Shown one piece after another: positions 1 to 9,712 of a stretch of 13,136 nt of DNA (position 1 is its first letter; each line of letters starts with the position of its first letter). The notes under the pieces were generated by a model. The model saw only the letters and a list, made by a program, of their open reading frames with translations, made no database searches and had not been told where the DNA came from. The translations under genes and the position numbers were made by a program. Source of the DNA: Allomyces macrogynus ATCC 38327 (lineage: Eukaryota; Blastocladiomycota; Blastocladiomycetes; Blastocladiales; Blastocladiaceae); contig GG745346.1 in assembly GCA_000151295.1 (NCBI GenBank), forward strand, positions 1,010,478 to 1,023,613, read 5' to 3'.

Positions 1-55
1 ATCAGTCACATGTTGCAGAGGTTGCAGCGAGGGAGCGAAGGGGAAGAGAGCATAC

Positions 56-981
56 CTCGACCGGGCACGGCGCGTGCAGCACCGGGTCGCGTCTGCGACG
101 TCGACGTGTCGGGCTTCTTGCCGACGCCTTCCGGGTGGATATTGCCCGTGGCGAGCGCCTGAACGGTGGCAGGGCAAGGACGCAGAGTGAGACGCGTGCG
201 CCCCGGTATGACACGCCAAGCATTGTATAGCAAGCAAAAGCACAAGCGTACCTGGTGCTCGGCCTCGGTCATGGGCAGCACGGCGAGCGGGGCCAGCGGC
301 GCGTCGGCGACGACGAGCGCGTGTTCGCCAGTCGGGTCGTCGAGCAAGTTGGGCCCGGGCGGTGCCGACTCGCGAATGCGCAGCAGGCGCTCCTTGGAGA
401 AGACGCCGGGCGCGGCCTGCGTGGTCACGGCGGGACCGATCGAGAGCGACGACGGCGATGGCGCATACCCGGCGTTGGCGGCCCGGACACTCGGCGGTTC
501 GTAGAGGCCCGATCGCGAGGTCGACGCGAGCGCGTGTGCGGGCGAGGCGGCGCGGCGCGGGGTCCTGTTTGAATGGTCAAGGCGGACAGAGGAATGACAG
601 GAGGTGGGGAGTGAGTGGCAGTGATCGGCGATCAGTGATCGAGCGATCACGCAACAACAGCCAAGCACGGGCGCAGAGACACGCCGTTCCCTCACGCTGC
701 AACCCGCCAACGTCGCCACGACCAACCGACGCGCGCAACACCGCTCAGACACGACGCGTCGCGCGCGTCGTAGCAGCGAGAAGGTGGTCGCAGCGGCCCG
801 ATCCGCGGGAACAGCACGCTCAGCACGCGTGAAACGCGGGGGAGGAAAAGGCAGGCGCGCACCAGGGACCAGCGGAAGCGCGTCCGACGGCCGGGTTGGC
901 GGCCGCCGCGGAGGGACCGGGCGGGACATAGGCGGCGTGGTGGGCGCGGCCGAGCGCGTGGGCAGACGAGAGTTGCGACAT
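56..981 (-). CDS. 5' part of an unidentified spliced gene (three exons, runs off the left edge)
   Basis: I do not recognise this gene with confidence. Three exons join in phase: 981-863 (start ATG at 981-979), 564-252 and 158-56. The introns are 862-565 (298 nt, GTGCGC...CAG) and 251-159 (93 nt, GTACGC...CAG), and a third donor (GTATGC) lies at 55. The 178 residues start MSQLSSAHALGRAHHAAYV and are rich in Ala, Ser and Pro, so they are probably disordered. A motif at about residues 95-103, FSKERLLRI, resembles the YxxxxLL eIF4E-binding helix of 4E-T/GIGYF-type proteins (YTKEELL); here Phe replaces Tyr. If intron 3 were retained, translation would stop at a TGA near base 6. A branch-point-like TGACTGAT at 10-3 suggests the acceptor lies just beyond the edge. 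Exons 2 and 3 are well supported. Exon 1 rests on phase match and on a sensible N-terminus. A translational repressor is only a guess. Confidence 0.5.
621..650. repeat. Cluster of four GATC words with an inverted repeat
   Basis: GATC occurs at 623, 630, 637 and 645. The outer arms GTGATCG (621-627) and CGATCAC (644-650) are complementary and could form a hairpin. It lies inside the proposed first intron of the left-hand gene. Function unknown; chance is possible. Confidence 0.4.
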
Positions 982-1435
982 GGCGAGCGGGTGGTGGATC
1001 GTGGTGGTGGTGTGGTGGCCAGAGGGAGCGGAGCGCGGAGAGCGGACAGAGGGGTGGCAGGCGCGGGGCGACGAGCGGCGTGCGGGGGGCGCGGATCGAT
1101 CACGAAGACGGCGTCGGGACAGGCTCGAGGACGGAGGTCACGGTCGCGGACGAGGTCGAGGTCGAGGACAGCGGGGCAGACGACGACGACGGGCAGAGGT
1201 GCGGGCAGGACACGACCGAGTGAACGACGGCTTGGGCCGATCGCCAACCTGTCACGCGCCCGCTGAAATCCGCGTGACGCCACATGGCCAGCATGCCACA
1301 ACCATCGCACCTCGAGCGACACGCTCCAACCACCAACCGCGGCTGGCAGATCGCGAGCAGCACGACGGCAAGCACGACCACGACCACGACAAAGACGACG
1401 GCGCACGGCTCCGCGAGCGCGCCAGGATCAGCACC
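982..1435. promoter_or_regulatory. Shared 5' region between the divergent left-hand gene and CFT1
   Basis: This 454-base stretch lies between two divergent start codons, so it should hold both promoters and 5' UTRs. No TATA box or other named element can be supported. It carries low-complexity runs: GTGG/TGG repeats at about 988-1018, GAGGTC repeats at about 1150-1165 and GACCAC repeats at about 1373-1393. An upstream ATG at 1284 opens a different frame that overlaps the CFT1 start. An ATG at 980 is in frame with CFT1 with no stop between (see findings). Confidence 0.5.
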
Positions 1436-4400
1436 ATGTTCGCCGTGCACCGCGCGCTGGCCCCTCCTGCGGGCATCTCGCTCGCCGCAACCGCGCGCTT
1501 CACGACCGCGCTCGTTGACGAGCTCATTGTCATCAAGGGCACCTCGCTGCTGCAGGTCTGGCGGCCCACGACCACCACACCAGTATCCACCAAGGATGCG
1601 CCGCGGCTGCATCTCATCGCCGAATGGCCGCTCTATGGCGATCTCGTCGGCCTCGCGCCCGTGCGCGCCGCTGGACTCGCGGCACCTGGTCGCTGCGGCC
1701 TGCTGCTGACGTTTGCCGAGGCGCGCGCTGCGCTCGTCGAGTACGACGCGAGCGAGCACCGCCTGCGCACCGTCTCGCTACACTCGTGGGAGAACGACCC
1801 CTCGCTCAAGACGACAACGCTCACGCCCCTCCCGCCGCTGCTCAAAGTCGACCCGGCCCCATTCCCGCAGTGCGCGCTCGTTGCCGTTTACGCTGACCAT
1901 TGGGCCATCCTGCCGCTGCACCAACGCGACGCCCTCCTGCTCGATGCGCACCCCAACGATGCTGCAAGCGCGCAGGAGCCGCCCGTGCGCCCTTCTTTCC
2001 TGATCCGCCCGCGCGACCTGCCCTCGGAAATCGTCAACGTGCGCAACCTCGCCTTCGTGCACGGGTACCTCGAGCCAACACTCGCCGCACTGCACGAGAC
2101 GGTACCGCCTACGGCCGCGGGCCTGCTTGACTTGCGCAAGGACACGGTGCGGTGCACTTTCCTGACCCTCGACCTTCGCGCGGGCGCTCGGACCGCGCAC
2201 CACGCTGACCCGCCGCCCGCTGCCGCCGCGCTCTTCACGTCGGTCCCGCTCCCGGCCTCGGCGACACGCGTCGTACCCGTCCCGGCTCCACTCGGCGGCG
2301 TCCTCGTTCTCGCGGCCTCGGGGGTCATTTACCTCAACCAAGCCGTACCCGGTGGGATTGGTGCCGTAACCACCGCCTACGCGCTCGGCGCCGTCCCCAG
2401 CAATCCGGCATGCGTGCGCGAGACCAACTACTCGTACGCGCACGACTTTTCGCACTTGGGCTTGCCGCTCGATAACGCAACGACCGCGTTCGTTCCGCAC
2501 CCACGCGCTCTGCAAAACCCGAATGCGCCAAACATGCCTTTGCGGTGCCTGTTGGCGCTGCCCTCGGGTGACGTCTGGGCGTGCGATTTGTTGCGCGATC
2601 CCGGAATGGCCGGTGCGCGGACGGGATTGAGCGGGTTCCAGTTCACGCGCGTGTTTGCCGCGCCCATGGCCTCTTGCCTTGTCCCGTGGGGCGGCGATCG
2701 CGCGCACTTGTTTTACGCGTCGGCCAATGGACCGTCGCTCATGCTCGCGCTCGACAACGGCGAGCCATCTTCGGTTCAGGAAACGCCCTCCAAGCGCCGC
2801 CGACTGGAGAACGGGGAAGGAGTGGATGCGGCAGAACCGTCTAGTGAGCCTCCTACCGTGCTCGTCAAGGAGGGCGACTCGGCTCCGGGGTTCCGCGTGG
2901 TCGATGTCCTCTCGTCGATTGGGAACCTGCGCGATGGTGTATTGTGCCAGTCGAATGTGCGTTGGCTCTGCTCTTTGCCCTCCTTTTTTTTCGAGCTGCA
3001 AGACTGTCACTTCGAGAATTGGCCTACTTCTTTGGTGTCTGGCCTCGTGTCAACGCGCCAGACTTCATCTGACCTTTGGCAGAAACTGTTCGGTCATACT
3101 TCAATACACTGGCCGTTTTTATCACTCTTCTGGGTTCTCGGGGCTGACCGCCAGCGCGCGCCTCTCTGCGACCGACACTAGGGTCAAAACGTCATGTTTT
3201 GTCTCAGCGGAGACGGGCACGGATCACAATATGTCGTCGTTCAGGTTCGTCTCGGTTCGCTGATCTGTGACCCATCTGTGCAGCGTTTGACAACTATGCT
3301 TGTGCTGCTTTTAGCAAGCAATCCACCCGACGATCCAGGACCGGTTCAAGATGACGGGCGTGCGCCGCATGTGGTCGCTCTCGTCGCCCTCGGCTGAGTA
3401 CGACACGCTGCTCGTGCTCTCAGGCGACCACAAGACCCTTGTACGCTTCCTCCTCCCCATCCCACCATCCTCTCCGCCCGACTCACTCTCCCTTGTACAC
3501 CAGGTCTTCAAAGCAGGCCACGAGCTCAAACAAATCAACGACACGGGTTTCACCACGACCACGCGCACGCAATTCGTTGGCGCATTCGTGCACCGCACCT
3601 ACCTCGTGCAAGTTCTCGACCACGCGCTCGTCCTGCTTTCGGGCGACGGTCTCACCCGACTGCACGGCGTCGACGTTGATGCTGTCGCGCACGCGAGTAC
3701 GGCCGCCGACGCGAACCATATCGTCGTTGTGACGCGCGTCGGGACCGCGCTCGTGTTTGCCGTGCGAGACGAACAACTCGTGCAGATACATGCAGTCGAG
3801 GGAGTGACTGCCGCGCATGTCGTCGCGGACGCGCGGGGTCTGTGGGCGACGCGTGACGAGCTCGCGGCGTGGCAGACGCAAGCGCGGAATGCCGAGAAGG
3901 CGCGCCGGAAACGCGCGGCGGCGGCGGCGGCGTCGTTGGCGGTGCCCGCGGCGGTATCCGCAAATGCCACGCCTGGGACGATTGCGGCCATGGACGACCT
4001 GGACGATCTCGACGACCTGGACCTCGACCTGTACGGCGACTCGGCCGTGCCGGCCAAGCCCACAGCTCCTGCTACTTCCACAGCGCCCGTCATCGATGCC
4101 GTCCCTGACTTTGTCGACGAGGAGGTTCCGCCGCACCCGGCCGCGGAAGCGCGCGAGGTGCTGATGCTTGTGCAGCTCCATCGCGTGCGTGTGCTGCGCA
4201 TGCCCGACTTGGTCGAGGTATTTGCGACCACAGACGTGCATGACGCGCCGATGGCGATGACCGACCAGGGTGAGGGGGGCGCGATGGAAACCGACGGGGA
4301 GACCGCGGCGACTGTGCCTGGACCGGCGGACGTCGTGCAAATGCACGTGCTCGAGTTTGGCGCGCGCGTCGAGGACACGTATTTGCTGGTGCGTACAGCC

Positions 4401-6814
4401 GTCATGTAGCAAGTCACTTGTGCTCACTCTGCTCCCACCCTCTCTTAGGTCGTAGCGCGCGACACATCCATGACCGTCTATCAAGCGCGGCACCCGGACA
4501 TCGACTCCGACTCCACCGACGCCAATGCCACGCGCGCCGCCGTTGTCTGGGCCAAGATCCCTCTCGACCCGGCCCTTCTCGCCGGCGGGATCCCGGCTCA
4601 TCCATCAACCAAGGGCGACGTGACCCCACCGTGGCTCGCCGTTCACGCATTCAAAAACGTGGCCGGACACCCGGGCGCCATGGTCGTGCGGCACGCTGGT
4701 GGTGCTGGTGCACCGCGCACGTGCTTCTGGCTCTTGGCATCGCCGCGTGGGCACGTCGCGGTGGTGCCTATGGGGCCGATCACGCCGCCGGCTCGCTCGG
4801 GGGCGGCAGCGGCGGCGGGCGAGGGGACAGCTGCGGCGGCGGTACCGGCGGCGGGGGCGGGGACGAGTGATAAGGAGAGTGTGGTGATTGGGTTCACGCC
4901 CTTCCATCACGCGCAGTGCCGGCACGGGTTCATGTTGGCGACGGCATCGGTGCGTTTTGTCCTCCTGCTCCGGTCATCACGAAGGCCGGCATGGCTAACG
5001 CGGCTATATTTTTAGGGCCATCTCCTGGTCGCGCAAATGGACACGTCGCTCGAATTTGACGCTCGCGTGCCGCACCGCAAGTTTCATACGGGCCAGACGG
5101 CGCATCTCGCGAGTTTTGACCAGGATTCGGGCACGCTGGCCGTGGCGGTGTCGACGCCCGTCGACTTCCACCTGCTCGTGGAAGTGCCAGACCAGATCGA
5201 GCACCATCCGCCGACGGGCATTCGAAGTACGTGGACCGCGTCTTCTCATCGCCGATCCTTGGACTGACGCGTGTTGCCGTGTAGCCCCACACCTGCACCA
5301 GGACATGCTCACCCGCACTAAGCGCCCCGGCGCATACCTCGCAACGTCGCGGCAATTCCGGCTCGAGCTCGTCTCGGCGGCCAATTTCGCTGTGGCCGCG
5401 ACCTACGAGTTTGAAGAGTACGAGCATGTGGTCGCGATTCACCACGCGGAACTGCACTCGTCGCAGACACGGTCGGGCAAGCAGCGGTACCTCGTCGTGG
5501 GCACGGCATTTGTCAAGGGCGAGGACGTGTCGACGCGCGGCAAAGTCTACGTGTTTGAGACGATCACGGTCGTGCCCGAAGTCGGGCGGCCCGAGACGGC
5601 GCACCGGCTGAAACTGCAGTGGTCCGACGAAATCAAGGCGCCCGTCACGGCACTCTCGTCGCTGCGCGGCCACCTGGTAATTGCACACGGGCCGAAAGTG
5701 CTGGTCATGGACTACGAGGAGAACAAGGACGGCGAGCGGTCGCTGGTCGGGATTGCGTTCCACGACGCGCAAGTGTATGTCACGCAACTCGCCACGTTTA
5801 AGTCGTATATTCTCGTGGGCGATCGCGTCAAGTCGGTCGAGTTCTTGATTATGCAGGAGGACCCGCCGAAATTGTTTTATCTCGGCAAGGACCACCACCC
5901 GATGCCCGTGACCGCGCTCGACAGTATGATCATGGGCAACCTCGCTGGGTTCTTGGCCGCCGACGAACTCGGCGCCATGCACCTGCTCATGTACGCGCCG
6001 CAGAACATTCAGAGTTATGGTGGGACCAAGCTGCTGCGCCGCGCCGATTACTTTTTGGGCGCCGTCGTCAACAAGTTGTTGCGGTTCCGCATGCATTCCG
6101 GCGCGCCGGTTGCAACCATGTCGGTCGTCGTACCGCCCGTCGTGGCGAGCTCGAACAAGCCGCCGGGCGCGCTCGCAACGGTGGCGGGCATGGCCGCGTC
6201 GGCTGCGGCAAGCACCAGTAGCTTGCCGTCCAAGCCGGTGAACGGTGCCGCGCCAAACGGCGTCATGGGGGCCAAACCGGGCCCAGCGGCACCAGCGGCC
6301 GCGGCAGTGAACGCGCCGCCCGCAACCGCGATCGTGCCGGCCGATGTGGCCATGGCGAACCTCGCGTGTACATACCAGTCGTTTCTTGTCCCGACGCTCC
6401 CGCATCATCAAACTGACCTTGCCCATTGGTAGTGTGCACGGACGGGTCCGTTAGTGTCGTCGCGCCTGTCTCGGAGGTCGCCTACAAGCGGCTGTTGCTC
6501 CTCTACAACCGCATCTGCGAGTCGCTCCCGACGGCCGCGGCACTGCACCCCAAGGCGTACCGGTACGGTTTTCCGCGCATTTTCCACTCTTTTATCTGGC
6601 ACCTGACGCTGATTTGATTGCTGCTAGCCATTATCTGGTCCAAAGCCGCCTGTTCTCCAACAATCCGGCCACCATGCTCGACCTCAACCTGATTGCCGAT
6701 TTCTTGGCCCGCCCGCTCGCTGAGCAGCACGAGCACGCACGCGCGCTCGGGTCGACGCTCGCACGGATCCGCGACGACGTGCGCGCGGTAAGTGCGGCGT
6801 GGACCGTGCTGTAG
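1436..6814 (+). CDS. CFT1: Cleavage and polyadenylation specificity factor large subunit (CPSF160/Cft1)
   Basis: Scaffold of the nuclear polyadenylation factor; CPSF160 holds WDR33 and CPSF30 on the AAUAAA signal. Nine exons join in phase: 1436-2956, 3182-3244, 3315-3440, 3504-4388, 4449-4949, 5016-5226, 5285-6367, 6433-6562 and 6628-6814. They give 1568 residues, against about 1440 in human. The start MFAVHRALAPP matches the family's MYAVYKQ start. Family landmarks in order: LVEYDASEHRL; FVHGYLEPTL; YLNQAVP; a basic SKRRRLEN near residue 453 where human has its KKKR nuclear signal; SGDGHGSQYVVVQ spanning exons 2-3; an acidic DDLDDLDLDLYGDS near residue 740 (human LYGDS); FTPFHHAQCRHGFM; and the C-terminal CPSF_A domain with GTAFVKGEDV, GTKLLRRADY and AYKRLLLLYN. 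The last 21 residues align without gaps to the human C-terminus. The gene looks intact. The long first intron (2957-3181, 225 nt) is the least certain join. Confidence 0.95.
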
Positions 6815-7166
6815 GCCGACCGCGTGCTGCGGGGTTTAGTGGTTTGTTTGATGTTGTGGTGCTGGTGCATACTAAGCGCAAGATTATGCTGGCAACACTG
6901 TTGTTTGCGGGTTCCGGCACAAACGGTTCATCCTCAAGACATGCGATCGACTTTCTTTCAGGCCGGTTCAGTTAGATCGCACAGCGCGACATCGTGGCGA
7001 ACGAGCGCAGGCATTTCCCGTGTCTCGAGCAACTCCACCCCCTAAAACGACGGCTGCTGTCTCCTCGGGGCCGACAAATGGCTGACACGATGACTGCCTC
7101 ACATGGATAGATCCAGGTTGGTCAAAAGCACGGTTTCTTGCCCGCCACTCCAACCACAAACTCGAA
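6815..7166. other. Convergent intergenic stretch between CFT1 and LTO1
   Basis: About 350 bases separate the two stop codons and should hold both 3' UTRs. I see no gene. The open frames here (for example 6824-7045 plus, 6968-7285 minus) give Cys/Arg-rich, family-less translations. The base composition is less GC-rich than in the coding regions. No canonical AATAAA is present on either strand near the stops. Confidence 0.5.
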
Positions 7167-7904
7167 TCAAAACGCCAGCGACTGCGACAGCGGCTTTTCC
7201 ACGGCCACCGCCGCATCCGTGCTCCTCGATCGAACGGGCGCAAACGCAGCGCCATGCGCGTACGCTGCCGCAGCGAGCGGCACACCTAGAACAGCGCACA
7301 CGAGCTTCCACCGGCCACGAATCCGATCGAGCAACTCAATCAGCCCCGTATCGAGCGCATTGTGCCGCGGGAACGACCGCGTCAAGGTCAGGAACGATTC
7401 GAGCGTTGTGCGCGACCTAAACATGGAAGCAATCAGATCCTTGTCCACAAGATACTGATCTCGAACAAGGTGGGCGTGCCTCGGCGGGAACGACCGCGAG
7501 CGCGACGGCGCGTGCGCGGCCTCGTCGTCGTCATCGTCAAGATCGTTGCTCATGGGAGAAGCGGTGCCGGTCCTCTGGACGTGCGCGAGCCACGTTTCCG
7601 CGCAGGCCTGGTAGTAGGCGACTTCCATGAGCATTTCGTGGCCCTTTTCAAGGCCGAGCGTGAATCCTTCAGGGCGGCCGGCGCGCAGGCCCTCGGCGAT
7701 GCCCTCTTCGCGGCCTTCTTCCTGGAACCTGATTGATACCTGGTTCGTCAATGCTTTGATCTGAATATTGGATTATGGCGGGACCTGGACAGACATCTCT
7801 TCCAGGTGCACGAGATCACTGAGCTCGAAGTCGCGATCCCCGGCATCGTCGGTCCGCCCATCGGATCCAAATACGGGGTCGAGAGCGGGTGGACTGTCGT
7901 TCAT
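7167..7904 (-). CDS. LTO1: Lto1/ORAOV1 family protein, Fe-S adaptor with the deca-GX3 motif
   Basis: Lto1 pairs with Yae1 and links apo-Rli1/ABCE1 to the cytosolic Fe-S targeting (CIA) complex, which ribosome recycling and biogenesis need. Two exons: 7904-7795 and 7728-7167, with a 66-nt intron (7794-7729), giving 223 residues. The N-terminal part has DFELSDLVHLEE followed by the family motif: seven glycines spaced exactly four apart (residues 42-66), then YYQACAETW. The C-terminal helices include FPRHNALDTGLIELLDRIRGRWK (about 156-178), matching human FPYDDPTYDKLHEDLDKIRGKFK. The last residues, SLAF, correspond to human GLSF. Relative to human, about 40 extra residues (roughly 90-138, with an Asp run) sit between the two halves. 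The join was chosen because it gives LEEMFQEEG, equal in length to yeast-type LEEQFYDEG, but its donor GTCTGT is weak. It is divergent from MRI1 and convergent with CFT1. Confidence 0.88.
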
Positions 7905-8204
7905 GGTCGAGGTTGGTGCCATTGCAGCTGAAAGACTGGGCTGCTGGTGTCTCGGTCGGGATCAGGTGGAGAGCGAGAAGAGAGATAATTTGAAGTGACA
8001 AGCAGACCTGATCGGTCAGCGTGGAGCGTGCGGTGGAAACGCACGTCAGGACCATCAGTGACCGCAAAGATATGAGGCAATCGCCTGAGCCACATTTCCA
8101 CCGCACAGCTGGCTCTGCAGATGGGCCATCCACCCCGGCCGAAGGCACCAGTGATCTTCAGCAAAAGCTCCAAGAAAGACGGCGGTATCTTCACCACCAG
8201 CAAG
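7905..8204. promoter_or_regulatory. Divergent promoter region between LTO1 and MRI1
   Basis: Exactly 300 bases lie between the two start codons. The stretch should hold both promoters and 5' UTRs. I see no convincing TATA box. An upstream ATG at 8121 is in frame with MRI1 and would add 28 residues. A short AT-rich patch (GATAATTTGAAG) lies at about 7983-7994. Confidence 0.45.
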
Positions 8205-9489
8205 ATGAGCCTCGAAGCGATCCGTTACCAGCGCGGCACTGGCCTGTACCTGCTCAACCAGCTGCTCCTGCCGCACGAGTCGGTCTGGGAACCTGTCCCG
8301 ACCATGGCCGAGGCCCATGCGCAAATCAAGCTGATGAAGGTCCGCGGTGCGCCCGCGATCGGTGTCACGGCGGCGCTCGCTCTGGCCGTGGAGCTCGACT
8401 CGCGCAAGAACCTGCCGACCCTACCCGTCGCCGACCTGCTGAAGTGGATTCGCGCGCACCTCGACCACATTGCCACGTCGCGCCCGACCGCTGTCAACCT
8501 GTTCGACTCGATTGATAAGCTTTGGGCCAAGGCGCAGGAAGTGGCCGAGAAGACCAAGTCGTCGGTGGAGGTGCGCGAGGCGCTGGTCGCGCTAGCGCAG
8601 CAGATTTTCGCCGACGATGTCAAGGATAATGTGGCGATTGGCCAGCATGGCATGGAGTGGCTCGTCAAGGCCGTGCCCGCCGACCAGGCGAGCCAACTGC
8701 GTGTCCTGACGCACTGCAACACGGGGTCCGTCTTGTTTTGTGCACGCTGAGCAATCGTAACCAGGTGGAGAGAACGTGTCCTGACGCGCTGAAACTAGTT
8801 CCCTCGCGACGGCCAGCTACGGCACGGCGCTTGGCATCATCCGGTCGCTGCACGCCAACAAGAAGCTCGCGCACGTCTACTGCACCGAGACGCGGCCCTA
8901 CAACCAAGGATCGCGGCTGACCGCCTACGAGCTGACCTACGAAAAGATGCCGGCGACGCTCGTAACCGACTCGATGGTCTCGTTCCTGCTCAAGCAGCAC
9001 CCGGTCCACGCCATTATTGTCGGCGCTGACCGGATCGCGCGCAACGGCGACACGGCCAACAAGATTGGCACCTACCAGCTGGCATTGGCGGCACGCGCGC
9101 ACGGCGTGAAGATGATGGTGGCCGCGCCGCTGACCACGTTCGACTTGGCAATTGCCGACGGGTCGGCGATCCCGATTGAGCAGCGGCCCGCCCACGAGCT
9201 GATTCGTGTCACGGGCGCCGTGGTCAAGAACGGTATGCCGACGAGCGAGCTTGCCACGGTGCAGGTCGCGCCGCAGGGCATGAACGTGTGGAACCCTGGG
9301 TTCGAGTATGTGATCCTCTATTGCTGTTCGCCAGGTGGACTGGATGGATTACTGACTGCTCGTGCTTGTCGTTGTAGCGTGACACCCGCCGAACTCATTG
9401 ATGCGATTGTTACGGAACAGGGCGTGATCACCAAGGCGCCCGGCAGCAAGGTCTTTGACGTCGCCGGGTTCCTCAAGACGGTTCAGTAG
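8205..9489 (+). CDS. MRI1: Methylthioribose-1-phosphate isomerase (methionine salvage)
   Basis: Isomerises 5-methylthioribose-1-phosphate to 5-methylthioribulose-1-phosphate in the methionine salvage pathway, in the cytosol/nucleus. Three exons: 8205-8725, 8799-9305 and 9378-9489. Introns are 8726-8798 (GTCCGT...CTAG) and 9306-9377 (GTATGT...GTAG). The product has 379 residues, against 369 in human. The start [11 protein letters not shown] matches the family's MTLEAIRYSRG. Both catalytic residues are present: Cys171 in [17 protein letters not shown], formed across intron 1, and Asp251 in [14 protein letters not shown]. Their spacing of 80 residues equals that of the bacterial MtnA pair (Cys160/Asp240). 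Also present are [16 protein letters not shown]-like [25 protein letters not shown] and WNPGFDVTP, formed across intron 2. This makes it MRI1 rather than an eIF2B alpha, beta or delta subunit, which lack these catalytic motifs. The frame is intact throughout. The only doubt is whether the ATG at 8121 is also used. Confidence 0.96.
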
Positions 9490-9712
9490 AAGCTTGGATG
9501 CCCATCGCTCTCGTGTGCATGTAGAAATATTGTCGTCTAAGTCTTTTTGGAGCTGCGACGATGCTTTGCCTCTGGGTCTGCTGTGCTATTTAAGTTGGAT
9601 GCATCTTGGCTGCAATACGTGGTCGTGTTGAGCGCGCAGATTTGGCTAGGACGATCCAACGAAGCATGTCGACCAACGGCCGCGGTCAATTGCAACTCCT
9701 CGACCAGCAATT
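9490..9712. promoter_or_regulatory. MRI1 3' UTR and upstream region of the CDC23-like locus
   Basis: This stretch of 223 bases should hold the end of the MRI1 transcript and the promoter of the next gene. TGCATGTAGAAATATTG at about 9517-9533 could be part of a fungal polyadenylation region. A small 16-codon open frame starts at 9666 and ends across the 9713 start (see findings). Confidence 0.4.
9587..9594 (+). promoter_or_regulatory. TATA-like element upstream of the CDC23-like locus
   Basis: TATTTAAG stands out in GC-rich surroundings, 126 bases before the ATG at 9713 and 79 before the ATG at 9666. It is a weak match to a TATA box and is the only AT-rich promoter-like word between MRI1 and the next gene. 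This is inference from position only. Confidence 0.25.

Noticed and set aside
6..1406. A single 466-codon minus-strand frame through the left region
   Set aside because: It runs through clear introns and through the shared 5' region with CFT1. Only its parts at 564-252 and 158-56 look like protein, and the start at 981 lies in another frame joined by splicing.
4930..6426. A 498-codon open frame on the minus strand opposite CFT1 exon 7
   Set aside because: It is antisense to a strongly homologous CFT1 exon. Its Arg/His/Val-rich translation matches no family and is explained by GC-rich third positions on the other strand. The same applies to the minus-strand frames 1778-3010 and 3483-4601.
6824..7045. 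A small Cys/Trp-rich open frame after CFT1
   Set aside because: No homology, no sensible start context, and it lies in the convergent 3' region.
8121..8204. An in-frame 28-residue N-terminal extension of MRI1
   Set aside because: The family begins at MSLEAIRY (8205). The extension has no targeting-peptide character that I can defend, so 8205 was kept as the start.
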